Assembly (NCBI RefSeq): GCF_004151105.1
Contig: NZ_PHRF01000095.1
Location: forward strand, 558,001-622,000
Length of the DNA stretch: 64,000 nucleotides
Reading direction: 5' to 3'
Origin: Streptomyces sp. L-9-10
GTDB lineage: Bacteria > Actinomycetota > Actinomycetes > Streptomycetales > Streptomycetaceae
A program made the translations under genes and the position numbers. The notes under the pieces were generated by a model, which ran no database searches, was not told the origin of the DNA, and worked only from the letters and a program-made list of their open reading frames with translations. Shown in pieces: positions 51,371 through 59,923 of this stretch (the first letter of the stretch is position 1; each line of letters opens with the position of its first letter).

Positions 51371-52093
51371 TCAGACCAGCCTGCGCGCCGTCGCCCACCG
51401 CGTCAGCTCGTGCCGGTTGGAGAGCTGGAGCTTCCTCAGCACCGCCGAGACATGGGACTCGACGGTCTTCACCGAGATGAAGAGCTGCTTGGCGATCTCC
51501 TTGTACGCGTACCCGCGCGCGATCAGCCGCAGCACCTCGCGCTCGCGCTGCGTCAGCCGGTCCAGGTCCTCGTCCACCGGCGGCGCGTCCGTCGAGGCGA
51601 AGGCGTCCAGGACGAAGCCGGCCAGCCGGGGCGAGAAGACCGCGTCGCCCTCCTGCACCCGGAAGATCGAGTCGACCAGGTCCGTGCCGGTGATCGTCTT
51701 GGTGACATAACCGCGGGCGCCGCCCCTGATCACCCCGATCACGTCCTCGGCCGCGTCCGAGACCGACAGCGCCAGGAAGCGCACGGGACGCTCGACGGCG
51801 CCCATCATCGGTGCGCAGCGGCGCAGCACCTCCACGCCGCCGCCGCCCGGGAGATGAACGTCGAGGAGCACGACCTCGGGCCGGGTCGCCGTGATGACGG
51901 TGACCGCCTGGTCGACATCGGCGGCCTCGCCGACGACCTCGACGCCCGTCTCCTCCGTACGGCCGATCTCGGCCTGCACTCCGGTACGGAACATCCGGTG
52001 GTCGTCGACGAGCACGACCCGTACGCGCCGGCCGTCCGCCGCCGGGCCGCCGCTCTCCGCACCGGTGGCCCCGGCCTGTGCGCCCTCGCTCAT
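51371..52093 (-). CDS. LuxR/NarL-type response regulator
   Basis: This encodes 240 residues. The receiver has DD at 30-31, phosphoacceptor D78 in LLDVHLPGGGG and the conserved K in YVTKTITG. The LuxR HTH (about 170-230) contains LTQREREVLRLIARGYAYKEIAKQL. It is 89 bp downstream of the cognate kinase gene on the same strand. The pair resembles LiaRS/VraSR-type envelope-stress systems because of the PspC domains and the LiaF-like neighbour. Confidence 0.93.
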   Translation of the reverse strand: MSEGAQAGATGAESGGPAADGRRVRVVLVDDHRMFRTGVQAEIGRTEETGVEVVGEAADVDQAVTVITATRPEVVLLDVHLPGGGGVEVLRRCAPMMGAVERPVRFLALSVSDAAEDVIGVIRGGARGYVTKTITGTDLVDSIFRVQEGDAVFSPRLAGFVLDAFASTDAPPVDEDLDRLTQREREVLRLIARGYAYKEIAKQLFISVKTVESHVSAVLRKLQLSNRHELTRWATARRLV

Positions 52094-52182
52094 GGTCTCT
52101 GTCCCTCGCCCTAGTCGTTCGCCGCTGATACACACCGCTGGTGCGGGCCGCTCGCACGGGCCGCGGGCCCCGGCACCCGCCC

Positions 52183-53493
52183 TCAGTCTGCCCGTTCCAT
52201 CTCCAGCTCGACCTCCGTGCCGCCGCCGGGCACCGAACGCAGCCGCGCCGTGCCGCCGTTGCGCTGCATCCGGCCGATGATCGATTCCCGTACGCCCATC
52301 CGGTCGGCCGGCACCGCGTCCGGGTCGAAGCCGGGGCCCCGGTCGCGTACGGAGAGGAAGACCGTACGGCCCTCCACCTCCGCGAAAACCTGTACGGCAC
52401 CGCCCTCGCCACCGTACTTGGCGGCGTTGACCATCGCCTCGCGCGCGGCCTGCATCTGCGCGGCCAGCCGCTCGTCGAGCGGGCAGTCGCCCACGACCAC
52501 GACCTCGATCGGGACGCCGTGGTAGTCCTCGACCTCCGCCGCGGTGCGCTTCACCGCCTCGGCGAGGGTGGTGGGTTCGTCCTCCTCGTCCTTGCCCGTG
52601 CCCTCGGGTTTGTAGAGCCAGGCGCGCAGCTCCCGCTCCTGGGCGCGGGCGAGCCGGCGGACCTCGCCCCCGTCGTCGGCGTTGCGCTGGATGAGCGTGA
52701 GGGTGTGCAGCACGGAGTCATGGACGTGCGCGGCGACCTCGGCCCGTTCCTGCGCGCGGATACGCATCAGCCGTTCCTCGGAGAGGTCCTGCGTCATCCG
52801 TACGAGCCAGGGCCCGGCGAGCAGGGCGACACCGGCCATGACCGCGATCGCCCCGGTCAGGATGTTGCCGAACTGGGCCGCCGCGCCGCGCACCACCATG
52901 AAGACGGTCAGGCCGAGGCCGACCAGCGCGACGCCCGCGAGACCGCGGGCGAGCTGGAAGATCCGGGGGCGTCTGCCGACCTCGGTCCAGCGGGCGCGGC
53001 GCGCGTTGTCCGCCTGCCGCCAGACCAGGACGACGCCCGCGCCGATCAGCAGGGTGGGCCATATGTAGCGGTCGGCGTTGTTGCCGCCCAGATTGACGTT
53101 GCCGACGAAGACGGACGCGCCGATCAGCAGCGCGACGAGCGCGAAGATCTGGCCCGCGTCGGGTTTGCGGAGCCGCCGCCGGCCGTCCGGGCGGGTCTCG
53201 AAGAGGGTGCGCGGTTCGGCCGTCGTACCGCCGACACCGAGCGGTACGACGATCCAGAAGACGGCGTAGAGCAGCGCGCCGAGGCCCTGGGCGAAGAGGA
53301 GGCCGAGGAAGACCAGCCGTACCCAGACGATCGGCAGCCCGAGATGCCCGGCCAGCCCGCGCGCGACACCGCCGAGCATCCGCCCGTCCACGCTGCGGTA
53401 GAGCTTGCGCGGAGCCGGTTCCTCGGGCAGGGGGGCGCGGGAGGCTGAGGTCGCGGCGCGTGGCGGGGCGGCTGGCATGTCATCGATGGTCAC
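52183..53493 (-). CDS. PspC-domain sensor histidine kinase
   Basis: This encodes 436 residues. An N-terminal PspC domain (about 28-88, LYRSVDGRMLGGVARGLAGHLGL) is fused to four or five membrane helices, a HisKA_3-type dimerisation region with the phospho-histidine H258 in AAHVHDSVLHTL, and an HATPase domain (REAMVNAAKYG and DRGPGFD). PspC domains sense membrane stress in phage-shock systems. The GTG at 53493 was used; an in-frame ATG at 53478 is possible. It is divergent from the PspC/LiaF-like gene across an inverted repeat that could be the regulator's operator. Confidence 0.92.
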   Translation of the reverse strand: MTIDDMPAAPPRAATSASRAPLPEEPAPRKLYRSVDGRMLGGVARGLAGHLGLPIVWVRLVFLGLLFAQGLGALLYAVFWIVVPLGVGGTTAEPRTLFETRPDGRRRLRKPDAGQIFALVALLIGASVFVGNVNLGGNNADRYIWPTLLIGAGVVLVWRQADNARRARWTEVGRRPRIFQLARGLAGVALVGLGLTVFMVVRGAAAQFGNILTGAIAVMAGVALLAGPWLVRMTQDLSEERLMRIRAQERAEVAAHVHDSVLHTLTLIQRNADDGGEVRRLARAQERELRAWLYKPEGTGKDEEDEPTTLAEAVKRTAAEVEDYHGVPIEVVVVGDCPLDERLAAQMQAAREAMVNAAKYGGEGGAVQVFAEVEGRTVFLSVRDRGPGFDPDAVPADRMGVRESIIGRMQRNGGTARLRSVPGGGTEVELEMERAD

Positions 53494-53514
53494 ATGGCGC
53501 GGTGTGGGGGGACA

Positions 53515-53543
53515 TCAGGGTCGGACCCCTGAGGCGACCCTGA
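53515..53543. promoter_or_regulatory. inverted repeat TCAGGGTC/GACCCTGA between kinase and LiaF-like gene
   Basis: Perfect 8-bp arms (53515-53522 and 53536-53543, 13-bp spacer) lie 22 bp from the kinase start. A related TGAGGGTG follows. This suits a LuxR-type dimer, so autoregulation by the downstream response regulator is possible. Confidence 0.45.
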
Positions 53544-53718
53544 GACCTGGGGATACCAGAGGGGTCACTGAGGGTGCCCGGGGATGTCCGGGGAGTGCTC
53601 CCAGGCGCCCCTGGGGCCGCCCGAGGCGCTCCCTAGGGGCGTGGCCTGGGTCAATATCAGGGACAGACCGGGGTCGGGGCCGCTGGAGCCCACGCCCGCG
53701 CGCCGTCACCATGGACGT

Positions 53719-55074
53719 ATGACCCAGCCGTCCCCCGCGCCGCCTGCCGCGCCGCCCCCGGCACCGGCCCCCGGCACCGGCTCCGGCCCCGCGCCGTCCC
53801 GTCCTCCGGCCCCGGACCTGCGGCGGAGCCACCGGCAGAAGATGGTCGCCGGGGTGTGCGGCGGTCTCGGGCGGTACTGCGACATCGATCCGGTGATCTT
53901 CCGGATCGTGATCGGGGTGCTCACGGTCACCGGCGGCATCGGGCTGATCTTCTACGGCTTCGCCTGGCTGATGATCCCGCTGGACGGCGAGGACGAGAAC
54001 GAGCTCCGCAGACTGCTGTCGGGCCGGGTCGACGGCTCGTCGCTGATCGCCGTCCTGCTCGCGCTGGTCGGCTGCGGACTGCTGCTGTCCATGCTGGGCG
54101 ACGACGGCACGCTCTACTTCGCCACGATGCTGTCGATCGCGGTCGTGGGCTCGGCCGTCTGGTCGCAGCGCCGCCGCCTCACCGCGCCCGCCGGCGTGTC
54201 CCCCGACTCCGCGACGGCGCACGCCACGGCGGAGGCGCCCCCCGAGACCCAGGCGCCGCCGGCGCCGGGCGGCGCCCCCTCGTGGTGGCGTGATCCGATC
54301 GTCAAGGACGGCACCACGGGCCGGGTCCCGGGCCGCCCGGCCGAGGCGGACTATCTGTGGGGCCCGCCGGAGGTCGCCGAGGGGCGCCGGGAGCGGCGTG
54401 ACGGCACGGCTCCGCTGCCGATACGGACGCCACGCCCCCGGGGCCCGCGCGGGATCAGCGGCACCGTATTCCTGCTCGCGCTGCTGGCGGGCGGGCTCGG
54501 CACGGGCCTGACGTGGGACAGCCATCCGTTCGGCCCGAGCCTGGAGATCGGTCTGGCCGCCGCGCTCGCGGTTCTCGGGCTGGGGCTGGTGGTCAGCAGC
54601 TTCCTGGGCCGTACGGGCCTGGGCACGATCTTTCTGGCGATGGTCACGGCCGGGCTGCTCGCGGCGAGCGCGGCGGTGCCCGAGGACATCACCACGGAGT
54701 GGGGCCGCCGGCAGTGGACCCCGGCCGCCGTCGCGTCCGTGCAGCCCCGGTACGAGCTGGGTTCGGGCGTCGCCACCCTCGATCTGACCGGCCTCGCCGT
54801 CCCCGAGGGGCAGACGGTCCGTACGTCCGCCGAGGTGGGCGCCGGGCAGCTCAAGGTCGTCGTACCGGAAGGAGTGACGGTGAGGGTGCGTGCCACGGCC
54901 GGCTTCGGGGACATCAGCCTCCCCGGGGAGCCGCCCGACGAGGTGAACATCTCCCCGGACCAGTCGCGGCAGCGCACGCTGTCGCCGCGCGCCGGGTCCG
55001 CTCCGGCGGGGGCACTGGAGCTCCGGCTCGAAATCGGCGTCGGCCAGGTGGAGGTGACCCGTGCTGCGTCATGA
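53719..55074 (+). CDS. PspC-LiaF-like membrane protein
   Basis: This encodes 451 residues. A Pro-rich cytoplasmic start leads to a PspC domain (about 38-100, HRQKMVAGVCGGLGRY), several membrane helices and a C-terminal beta-helix-like region (about 360-450) with GSGVATLDLTGL, AEVGAGQLKVVVPEGV and VRATAGFGDISLPG. These repeats match the LiaF C-terminal/cell-wall-active-antibiotic response domain. In Firmicutes LiaF inhibits LiaS. It is divergent from the kinase gene, so a similar three-part stress switch is likely, though inhibition is not shown here. Start ATG at 53719. Confidence 0.85.
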   Translation: MTQPSPAPPAAPPPAPAPGTGSGPAPSRPPAPDLRRSHRQKMVAGVCGGLGRYCDIDPVIFRIVIGVLTVTGGIGLIFYGFAWLMIPLDGEDENELRRLLSGRVDGSSLIAVLLALVGCGLLLSMLGDDGTLYFATMLSIAVVGSAVWSQRRRLTAPAGVSPDSATAHATAEAPPETQAPPAPGGAPSWWRDPIVKDGTTGRVPGRPAEADYLWGPPEVAEGRRERRDGTAPLPIRTPRPRGPRGISGTVFLLALLAGGLGTGLTWDSHPFGPSLEIGLAAALAVLGLGLVVSSFLGRTGLGTIFLAMVTAGLLAASAAVPEDITTEWGRRQWTPAAVASVQPRYELGSGVATLDLTGLAVPEGQTVRTSAEVGAGQLKVVVPEGVTVRVRATAGFGDISLPGEPPDEVNISPDQSRQRTLSPRAGSAPAGALELRLEIGVGQVEVTRAAS

Positions 55075-55324
55075 CTTCAGACCGGGCCGGCTGTTCGTGG
55101 GGCTGACGATGCTCGGCACGGCCGTCCTGTACGCGGGCGACGGCGCGGGCACCTGGCACACGCCGTGGTTCGTGGCCTTCCCGCTGGTCTTCTGCGGCCT
55201 CTTCCTGGCGTCCGTCGTCGCCTGGACGCACTACCGGATACGCCGCCGCCGGTTGGCCAGAACGGCATCCAGCGAGAACACCGGCGCACCGGCCAGCACG
55301 AGCGGCAGCCAGGCCATGAGATAG
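55061..55324 (+). CDS. small two-helix membrane protein
   Basis: This encodes 87 residues starting at GTG 55061, 14 bases inside the end of the LiaF-like gene and with GGAGG seven bases upstream, so translation is coupled. Two hydrophobic helices (about 10-28 and 34-56) are followed by a basic segment RIRRRRLARTA. Its last 94 bases overlap the convergent DoxX gene; the C-terminal 30 residues may be read-through sequence rather than conserved protein. A role with the LiaF-like protein is inferred only from coupling. Confidence 0.7.
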   Translation: MLRHDFRPGRLFVGLTMLGTAVLYAGDGAGTWHTPWFVAFPLVFCGLFLASVVAWTHYRIRRRRLARTASSENTGAPASTSGSQAMR

Positions 55325-55749
55325 GCGAGATCGTTGCCGTAGTAGTACGGGGTGCTCTGCCAGCTGACCGTCAGCCACAGGCTCAGCGAGATCAGGGCGC
55401 CGCCGAACGCGGCGAGCCGGGCGAGCACCCCGAACAGGGTGCCCAGACCCACGGCGAGTTCGCCGAGGGCGATGGCGTATCCGAACCCCGACGGGCTCTT
55501 GAGCGCCAGATCCACCAGCGCGGGGATGGCCGAGCTGTCCCGGACGGCCCGCATCATCTCGCCGACGGACCCCGTGCCGGTCGCCGAGAAGAAACCGCTC
55601 TGGGTGAGTTTGTCGATCCCCGCGTAGATGAAGGTGACGCCGAGGAAGATCCGCAGCGGCAGGAGCGCGTAGCGCGAGGCGTTCTCGCGCCACCCCGTCC
55701 GCTCGTCACCGAGCCGCCCATAGGTGTCCGTCCGGTAGCCATGCGTCAT
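55231..55749 (-). CDS. DoxX-family membrane protein
   Basis: This encodes 172 residues. Four membrane helices and the DoxX pattern are visible (LRIFLGVTFIYAGIDKL and GYAIALGELAVGLGTLFG). Members are tied to thiosulfate:quinone oxidation or redox stress. The ATG at 55749 starts the conserved MTHGYRTD. Its 3' end overlaps the small membrane protein gene by 94 bp in convergent orientation, which is unusually long for this genome. Confidence 0.85.
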   Translation of the reverse strand: MTHGYRTDTYGRLGDERTGWRENASRYALLPLRIFLGVTFIYAGIDKLTQSGFFSATGTGSVGEMMRAVRDSSAIPALVDLALKSPSGFGYAIALGELAVGLGTLFGVLARLAAFGGALISLSLWLTVSWQSTPYYYGNDLAYLMAWLPLVLAGAPVFSLDAVLANRRRRIR

Positions 55750-55948
55750 CGCTGGTCCGCCTCTCCTGTCCCACGCCGCTGCCGCGGGGGCGACTGTCCC
55801 CGCGTGCCCTGTCCATGCATACGCATCAGGACACGTCCGGCACTCAGTGAACCAGCCAACAGCCTGTCGGAATCGGACAGTCATCAACAGACTCTGAACG
55901 GTAAGCGGCCGGATACGTTCACTTCCCGACCGGACCGTCATGACAGGT

Positions 55949-57169
55949 TTAATCCATGACCTCGACGATCACCCGGTTGGTCTCGATTCCTGCCGCCGTC
56001 ACGACCTGCACCTCGACCGGGCCCGGCTCCACGTCCACCGGTACGGGCACGGTCAGCGAGGTGTCCGACGGATTGGCGAAGCCGCCGGGTACCGGTACCA
56101 GCGGGACATGGACATGGACCGCGCCGATCCTGACGACCATCCGGGCCAGCCGGTCCGGGGTGCCCGCGCCCGGCGGCACGAATCCGGCCCCGCGGATCTC
56201 GATGTCGTCGCCGGTACGGATCGGGGCGTCGAGATCGCCCGCCTCCCTGGCCCGTACCACCGACAGGACGACGGGCCGGCCGCCCTCCGCGTACTTGCCC
56301 GCGAAGTAGGTGGCGGCGGAGACTCCGACCAGCAGCGCCAGCGCCCAGGGCAGATCGGGCAGTTGCTCGGGCCGGCGGGCCAGCCGGACCGCGGAGAAGA
56401 CCACCGCGACGGCGCTCACCAGCGTGTACTGCACATCCGTGAAGCTGCCGCGCCCGGCGTCGTCACAGAGCAGGTCGGCCAGCCGCGGCCGGTCCGCCCG
56501 TACCTTCTGGAGCCGCTGGCCCAGGACCCGTACGGCCACCACCCGGCGTACGACGACGGCGATGGCGCACACCACGGCCAGTACGGTCACCATGCCCGCG
56601 CCCCGGGCCAGTTCGAGGCCGGCGATCAGCTCGTCGCGCCGGCCGTGCCCGGAGGCGCCCGCCAGCTGGAGGGCGAGGACGAGCACGGAGAAGACCGCGA
56701 GCAGGACCCAGGCGGAGGCGACGGTCCGTGAGGTCGACAGCCGGTTGTCCTCGCCGATCAGCGGCGCGAGCAGGCCGCCGCGGCTCCGGTGCAGCCAGGC
56801 GGCGGCGGACAGCAGCCCCGCCACGACGAGCGCGGCGAGCAGTCCGGCCGTACGCGCGAGCGTCCAGCCGGCCCCTATCGCGGTCACGGACTGGACCAGC
56901 ACGAGCAGGACGACCCCGCCCCACACCACCAGCAGCGTCCGCCGCCGGACCGCGTGCAGCCAGGCGTCGCCCGCCTCACGGCTGCGGTCGGCCACCGCGT
57001 TCGCGGACTGGGTGAGTTCGTCGGAGACCCACTGGCGGGAGGCCGCCGCCGAGTACGCCACCGCGGCGGGCAGCCCCTGTCCCGCGGCCAGTTCGTCCCG
57101 CTTCACCAGGAACGCGGCCACCGCCCGCCGGTGCCCCTCCCGGGCCCCGTGCGGGCAGTCCCCACACAT
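55949..57169 (-). CDS. polytopic membrane protein with C-terminal beta domain
   Basis: This encodes 406 residues from ATG 57169. The N-terminus has a CGDCPHG cysteine pair and a soluble helical part (about 1-75), followed by about six hydrophobic helices and a C-terminal beta domain (about 310-406) reading DDIEIRGAGFVPPG and SLTVPVPVDVEPGPVEVQV, similar to an IPT/TIG-like fold. Longer starts such as GTG 57214 exist; the ATG was chosen because it begins the cysteine motif and has GGGGG nearby. No family was recognised. It is downstream of guaA on the same strand, 195 bp away. Confidence 0.72.
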   Translation of the reverse strand: MCGDCPHGAREGHRRAVAAFLVKRDELAAGQGLPAAVAYSAAASRQWVSDELTQSANAVADRSREAGDAWLHAVRRRTLLVVWGGVVLLVLVQSVTAIGAGWTLARTAGLLAALVVAGLLSAAAWLHRSRGGLLAPLIGEDNRLSTSRTVASAWVLLAVFSVLVLALQLAGASGHGRRDELIAGLELARGAGMVTVLAVVCAIAVVVRRVVAVRVLGQRLQKVRADRPRLADLLCDDAGRGSFTDVQYTLVSAVAVVFSAVRLARRPEQLPDLPWALALLVGVSAATYFAGKYAEGGRPVVLSVVRAREAGDLDAPIRTGDDIEIRGAGFVPPGAGTPDRLARMVVRIGAVHVHVPLVPVPGGFANPSDTSLTVPVPVDVEPGPVEVQVVTAAGIETNRVIVEVMD

Positions 57170-57364
57170 ACAGCCCCCGCCGTGCGCGCCCTGCCTCGCC
57201 TCTTGCACCGCCACGCCGAACGCCCGCCTTCCCCGCCCCGCCCACCGAACTCCCTTGCAACGCAAGGAAAATTCTGCCGTACGAAGGGCAACCCGCGCGC
57301 CGTAGAGGCGGTCGGAACGGGTGACAACAGCGTTACGGTGTTGACTCAGGAGGCGCGCCGCGCG

Positions 57365-58951
57365 TCACTCCCACTCGATGGTGCCCGGCGGCTTGCTCGT
57401 CACATCGAGGACCACGCGGTTGACCTCCGCGACCTCGTTGGTGATCCGCGTGGAGATCCGCGCCAGCACGTCGTACGGCATCCGCGTCCAGTCGGCGGTC
57501 ATCGCGTCCTCGGACGAGACGGGCCTGAGCACGATCGGATGGCCGTACGTACGCCCGTCGCCCTGCACACCCACGGACCGCACATCGGCCAGGAGGACCA
57601 CCGGGCACTGCCAGATGTCCCGGTCGAGCCCGGCCGCGGTCAGCTCCTCGCGGGCGATCGCGTCGGCGTCGCGCAGCAGGTCGAGCCGCTCGCGCGTGAC
57701 CTCGCCGACGATCCGGATGCCGAGACCCGGTCCGGGGAAGGGCTGGCGCTGGACGATCTCGTCCGGCAGCCCCAGTTCCTGGCCGACCATCCTGACCTCG
57801 TCCTTGAACAGCTTGCGCAGCGGCTCGACGAGCTCGAACTCGATGTCGTCGGGGAGCCCGCCGACATTGTGGTGGGACTTGATGTTGGCGGTGCCGGTGC
57901 CGCCGCCGGACTCGACCACGTCCGGGTACAGCGTGCCCTGGACGAGGAACGCGACGTCCTCGCCCTCCGCGCCCGCCTCGGCGACGATCTCGGCCTGCGC
58001 CTGCTCGAAGACCCGGATGAACTCCCGGCCGATGATCTTCCGCTTCTGCTCGGGGTCGGAGACCCCGGCCAGCGCGGTGAGGAAGCGCTCCTCCGCGTCG
58101 ACGACCCTGAGCTGCACCCCGGTGGCGGCGACGAAGTCCTTCTCGACCTGCTCGGTCTCGCCCTTGCGCATCAGCCCGTGGTCGACATACACGCAGGTCA
58201 GCTGGGAGCCGATGGCCTTCTGGACAAGGGCGGCGGCCACGGCCGAGTCCACCCCGCCCGACAGCCCGCAGATCGCGCGCTTGGTGCCGACCCGCTCACG
58301 GATGAGGGCGACCTGCTCGTCCACCACATTGGCGGTGGTCCAGGTCGGCTCGATACCGGCGCCCCGGTAGAGGAAGTGCTCCAGGACCTGCTGGCCGTAG
58401 GTGGAGTGCATGACCTCGGGGTGGTGCTGCACCCCGTACAGCTTCTTCTCGTCGTTCTCGAACGCGGCGACGGGGACGACATCGGTGGAGGCCGTGACGG
58501 TGAACCCGGCGGGCGCGGCGGAGCAGGCGTCGCCGTGCGACATCCAGACGGACTGCTCGGCCGGGGTGCCCTCGAAGAGGGTGGAGCCGGTCTTGGAGAC
58601 CCGCAGCTCCGTACGGCCGTACTCCCGCGCTCCCGTGTTGTCGACGGTGCCGCCGAGCGCGGTCGCCATCAGCTGGAAGCCGTAGCACATGCCGAAGACG
58701 GGGACGCCGGCCTCGAAGAGCGCGCGGTCGACGCTCGGGGCGCTCTCCGCGTACACGGAGGACGGGCCGCCGGAGAGGATGATCGCCCGGGGGTTCCTGG
58801 CCAGCATCTCGGCCACCGGCATCGAGGACGGGACGATCTCGCTGTAGACCCGTGCCTCACGGACGCGGCGGGCGATGAGCTGGGCGTACTGCGCGCCGAA
58901 GTCGACGACGAGTACGACGTCGGGAGCGGCGGCGGGGGGTGCTGCTGGCAC
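57365..58951 (-). CDS. guaA: GMP synthase (glutamine-hydrolysing)
   Basis: This encodes 528 residues. The class I amidotransferase domain has nucleophile C89 in GMCYGFQ and the HHPEVMH histidine/glutamate; the ATP pyrophosphatase domain has the SGGVDS P-loop and the C-terminal dimerisation domain ends in SKPPGTIEWE. It converts XMP to GMP. A GTG at 58951 was chosen because GGAAGG lies nine bases upstream and it gives the family N-terminus (VVLVVDFGAQY near 12). It is divergent from the chorismate mutase leader. Confidence 0.97.
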   Translation of the reverse strand: MPAAPPAAAPDVVLVVDFGAQYAQLIARRVREARVYSEIVPSSMPVAEMLARNPRAIILSGGPSSVYAESAPSVDRALFEAGVPVFGMCYGFQLMATALGGTVDNTGAREYGRTELRVSKTGSTLFEGTPAEQSVWMSHGDACSAAPAGFTVTASTDVVPVAAFENDEKKLYGVQHHPEVMHSTYGQQVLEHFLYRGAGIEPTWTTANVVDEQVALIRERVGTKRAICGLSGGVDSAVAAALVQKAIGSQLTCVYVDHGLMRKGETEQVEKDFVAATGVQLRVVDAEERFLTALAGVSDPEQKRKIIGREFIRVFEQAQAEIVAEAGAEGEDVAFLVQGTLYPDVVESGGGTGTANIKSHHNVGGLPDDIEFELVEPLRKLFKDEVRMVGQELGLPDEIVQRQPFPGPGLGIRIVGEVTRERLDLLRDADAIAREELTAAGLDRDIWQCPVVLLADVRSVGVQGDGRTYGHPIVLRPVSSEDAMTADWTRMPYDVLARISTRITNEVAEVNRVVLDVTSKPPGTIEWE

Positions 58952-59084
58952 GGGGGCGGCCTTCCGGCGGTGATGGAACGTGGGATGTCGCTGTGCCAAT
59001 TCTAACGGCGGGCGGACACCGGCCGGGGACGGCCGCTCGTCTCACCATCCGGACCCGCTGTGCCCCGCGCGGGTGGGCGGGGTC

Positions 59085-59090
59085 CATACT
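59085..59090 (+). promoter_or_regulatory. -10 element of the chorismate mutase transcript
   Basis: CATACT (59085-59090) is six bases before the leader ATG at 59097, so the transcript probably starts at or next to that ATG and is leaderless. No clear -35 was seen. Confidence 0.5.
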
Positions 59091-59096
59091 GTCCGT

Positions 59097-59168
59097 ATGC
59101 ACACACAGCTGACCTTCGTCTTTACCTATGGCACCGGCCCGTCCGGCTGCCATGGTCGTGCTGCTTGA
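59097..59168 (+). CDS. leader peptide of a Phe/Tyr attenuator
   Basis: A 23-codon frame reads MHTQLTFVFTYG and continues to a TGA at 59166-59168. The cluster TTC-GTC-TTT-ACC-TAT places two Phe and one Tyr codon just before a hairpin. These are the products of chorismate mutase's pathway branch. It has no ribosome binding site, but the -10 element only six bases upstream makes it a leaderless message. The peptide itself need not be functional. Confidence 0.75.
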   Translation: MHTQLTFVFTYGTGPSGCHGRAA

Positions 59169-59216
59169 GCTGACAAGCGACTTCCCAGGCGCCCCGGGCC
59201 GACAAGGCCCGGGGCG
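59128..59216 (+). promoter_or_regulatory. transcription attenuator before chorismate mutase
   Basis: Hairpin 1 (59128-59153, outer arms ATGGCA/TGCCAT) starts inside the Tyr codon region. A terminator hairpin follows: a perfect 11-bp stem 59190-59200 with 59206-59216. CGGCCCG (59135-59141) inside hairpin 1 can instead pair with CGGGCCG (59195-59201) of the terminator's left arm. A ribosome stalled at TTC/TTT/TAT would open hairpin 1 and favour this antiterminator. The U tract is weak, as is common in Streptomyces. Confidence 0.7.
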
Positions 59217-59284
59217 TCTGTCGCGTTCGGGGCCGTGTGGCCGCCGGGGCCGTTCATCCCCCGAGCCCCCGAGAAGGAACCCCA

Positions 59285-59566
59285 ATGACTGTCACGGAGA
59301 ACACCGGCGCCCGTACCGAAGGGGCCGCCACGCTCATCGGAGACGCGCGCGAGCGCATCGACGCGCTGGACGACCGGATCATCGGTCTCATCCAGGAACG
59401 GATGGCGGTCTCGGCCGTCGTCCAGGAGGCGCGGCTGACCTCCGGTGGCCGCCGGGTCCATCTCTCCCGCGAGATGGAGATCCTCGGCCGCTACCGGGAA
59501 GCCCTCGGCAAGCCGGGTACGGCGCTGGCGATGACCCTGCTGGAGCTGAGCCGGGGCCGCATCTGA
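59285..59566 (+). CDS. chorismate mutase (AroQ type)
   Basis: This encodes 93 residues, the length of a stand-alone AroQ domain. Seen are RIDALDDRIIGLIQERMAVS and the later RRVHLSREMEILGRY helices of the fold. It converts chorismate to prephenate, the entry to Phe and Tyr. The ATG at 59285 has GAGAAGG upstream. Its expression is likely set by the Phe/Tyr attenuator at 59097-59216. A hairpin at 59802-59831 lies downstream. Confidence 0.92.
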   Translation: MTVTENTGARTEGAATLIGDARERIDALDDRIIGLIQERMAVSAVVQEARLTSGGRRVHLSREMEILGRYREALGKPGTALAMTLLELSRGRI

Positions 59567-59911
59567 GTTCGGATGCCGCTCTCACCCGTACGGCGCGTGA
59601 CCGGGTCCCGCGAGGCTTCGTTGGACCGTGCGTCCGCGCCCAGCCAGGGGCGGTGAGCGTGCAGAAAGAACAGAGGAAGAGCAGAGGAAAGCCACGCGTG
59701 GCTCCGCCCGGGGCGTGCGGCGTACCGCAGGTGCGCCGTGGGACCTCGCCCCGGCGTTCGTGACCGGTCGGCAGGGGACAGCAGCCCGGTCACCCAGGGG
59801 CGGCCGGTTCCGGGGACGCCCGGAACCGGCCGTCCTTCGTACGGCTCCCACCGGCCCGGCTCCACGCCTCCTGCGCGCCCGCTCTACGCCCGCTCGATTA
59901 CGCCCGCTCTG
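59567..59911. other. 345-bp convergent gap with terminator and repeats
   Basis: The gap between the chorismate mutase and GMC genes contains a 12-bp-stem hairpin and CGCCCGCTC repeats. A 36-codon frame near 59653-59763 is basic and has no clear support as a gene. Confidence 0.6.
59802..59831. terminator. hairpin between chorismate mutase and GMC genes
   Basis: GGCCGGTTCCGG (59802-59813) pairs perfectly with CCGGAACCGGCC (59820-59831) around a 6-nt loop. Confidence 0.65.
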
Positions 59912-59923
59912 CTACGCCCGCTT
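59876..59923. repeat. four CGCCCGCTC units at GMC gene end
   Basis: Units at 59876, 59887, 59901 and 59915 run across the GMC stop codon (59912-59914). Spacing is irregular. Confidence 0.7.

Noticed and set aside
59653..59763. 36-codon GTG frame (basic, VQKEQRKSRGK...) after chorismate mutase
   Set aside because: No ribosome site or conserved feature recognised; kept only as a note in the gap description.
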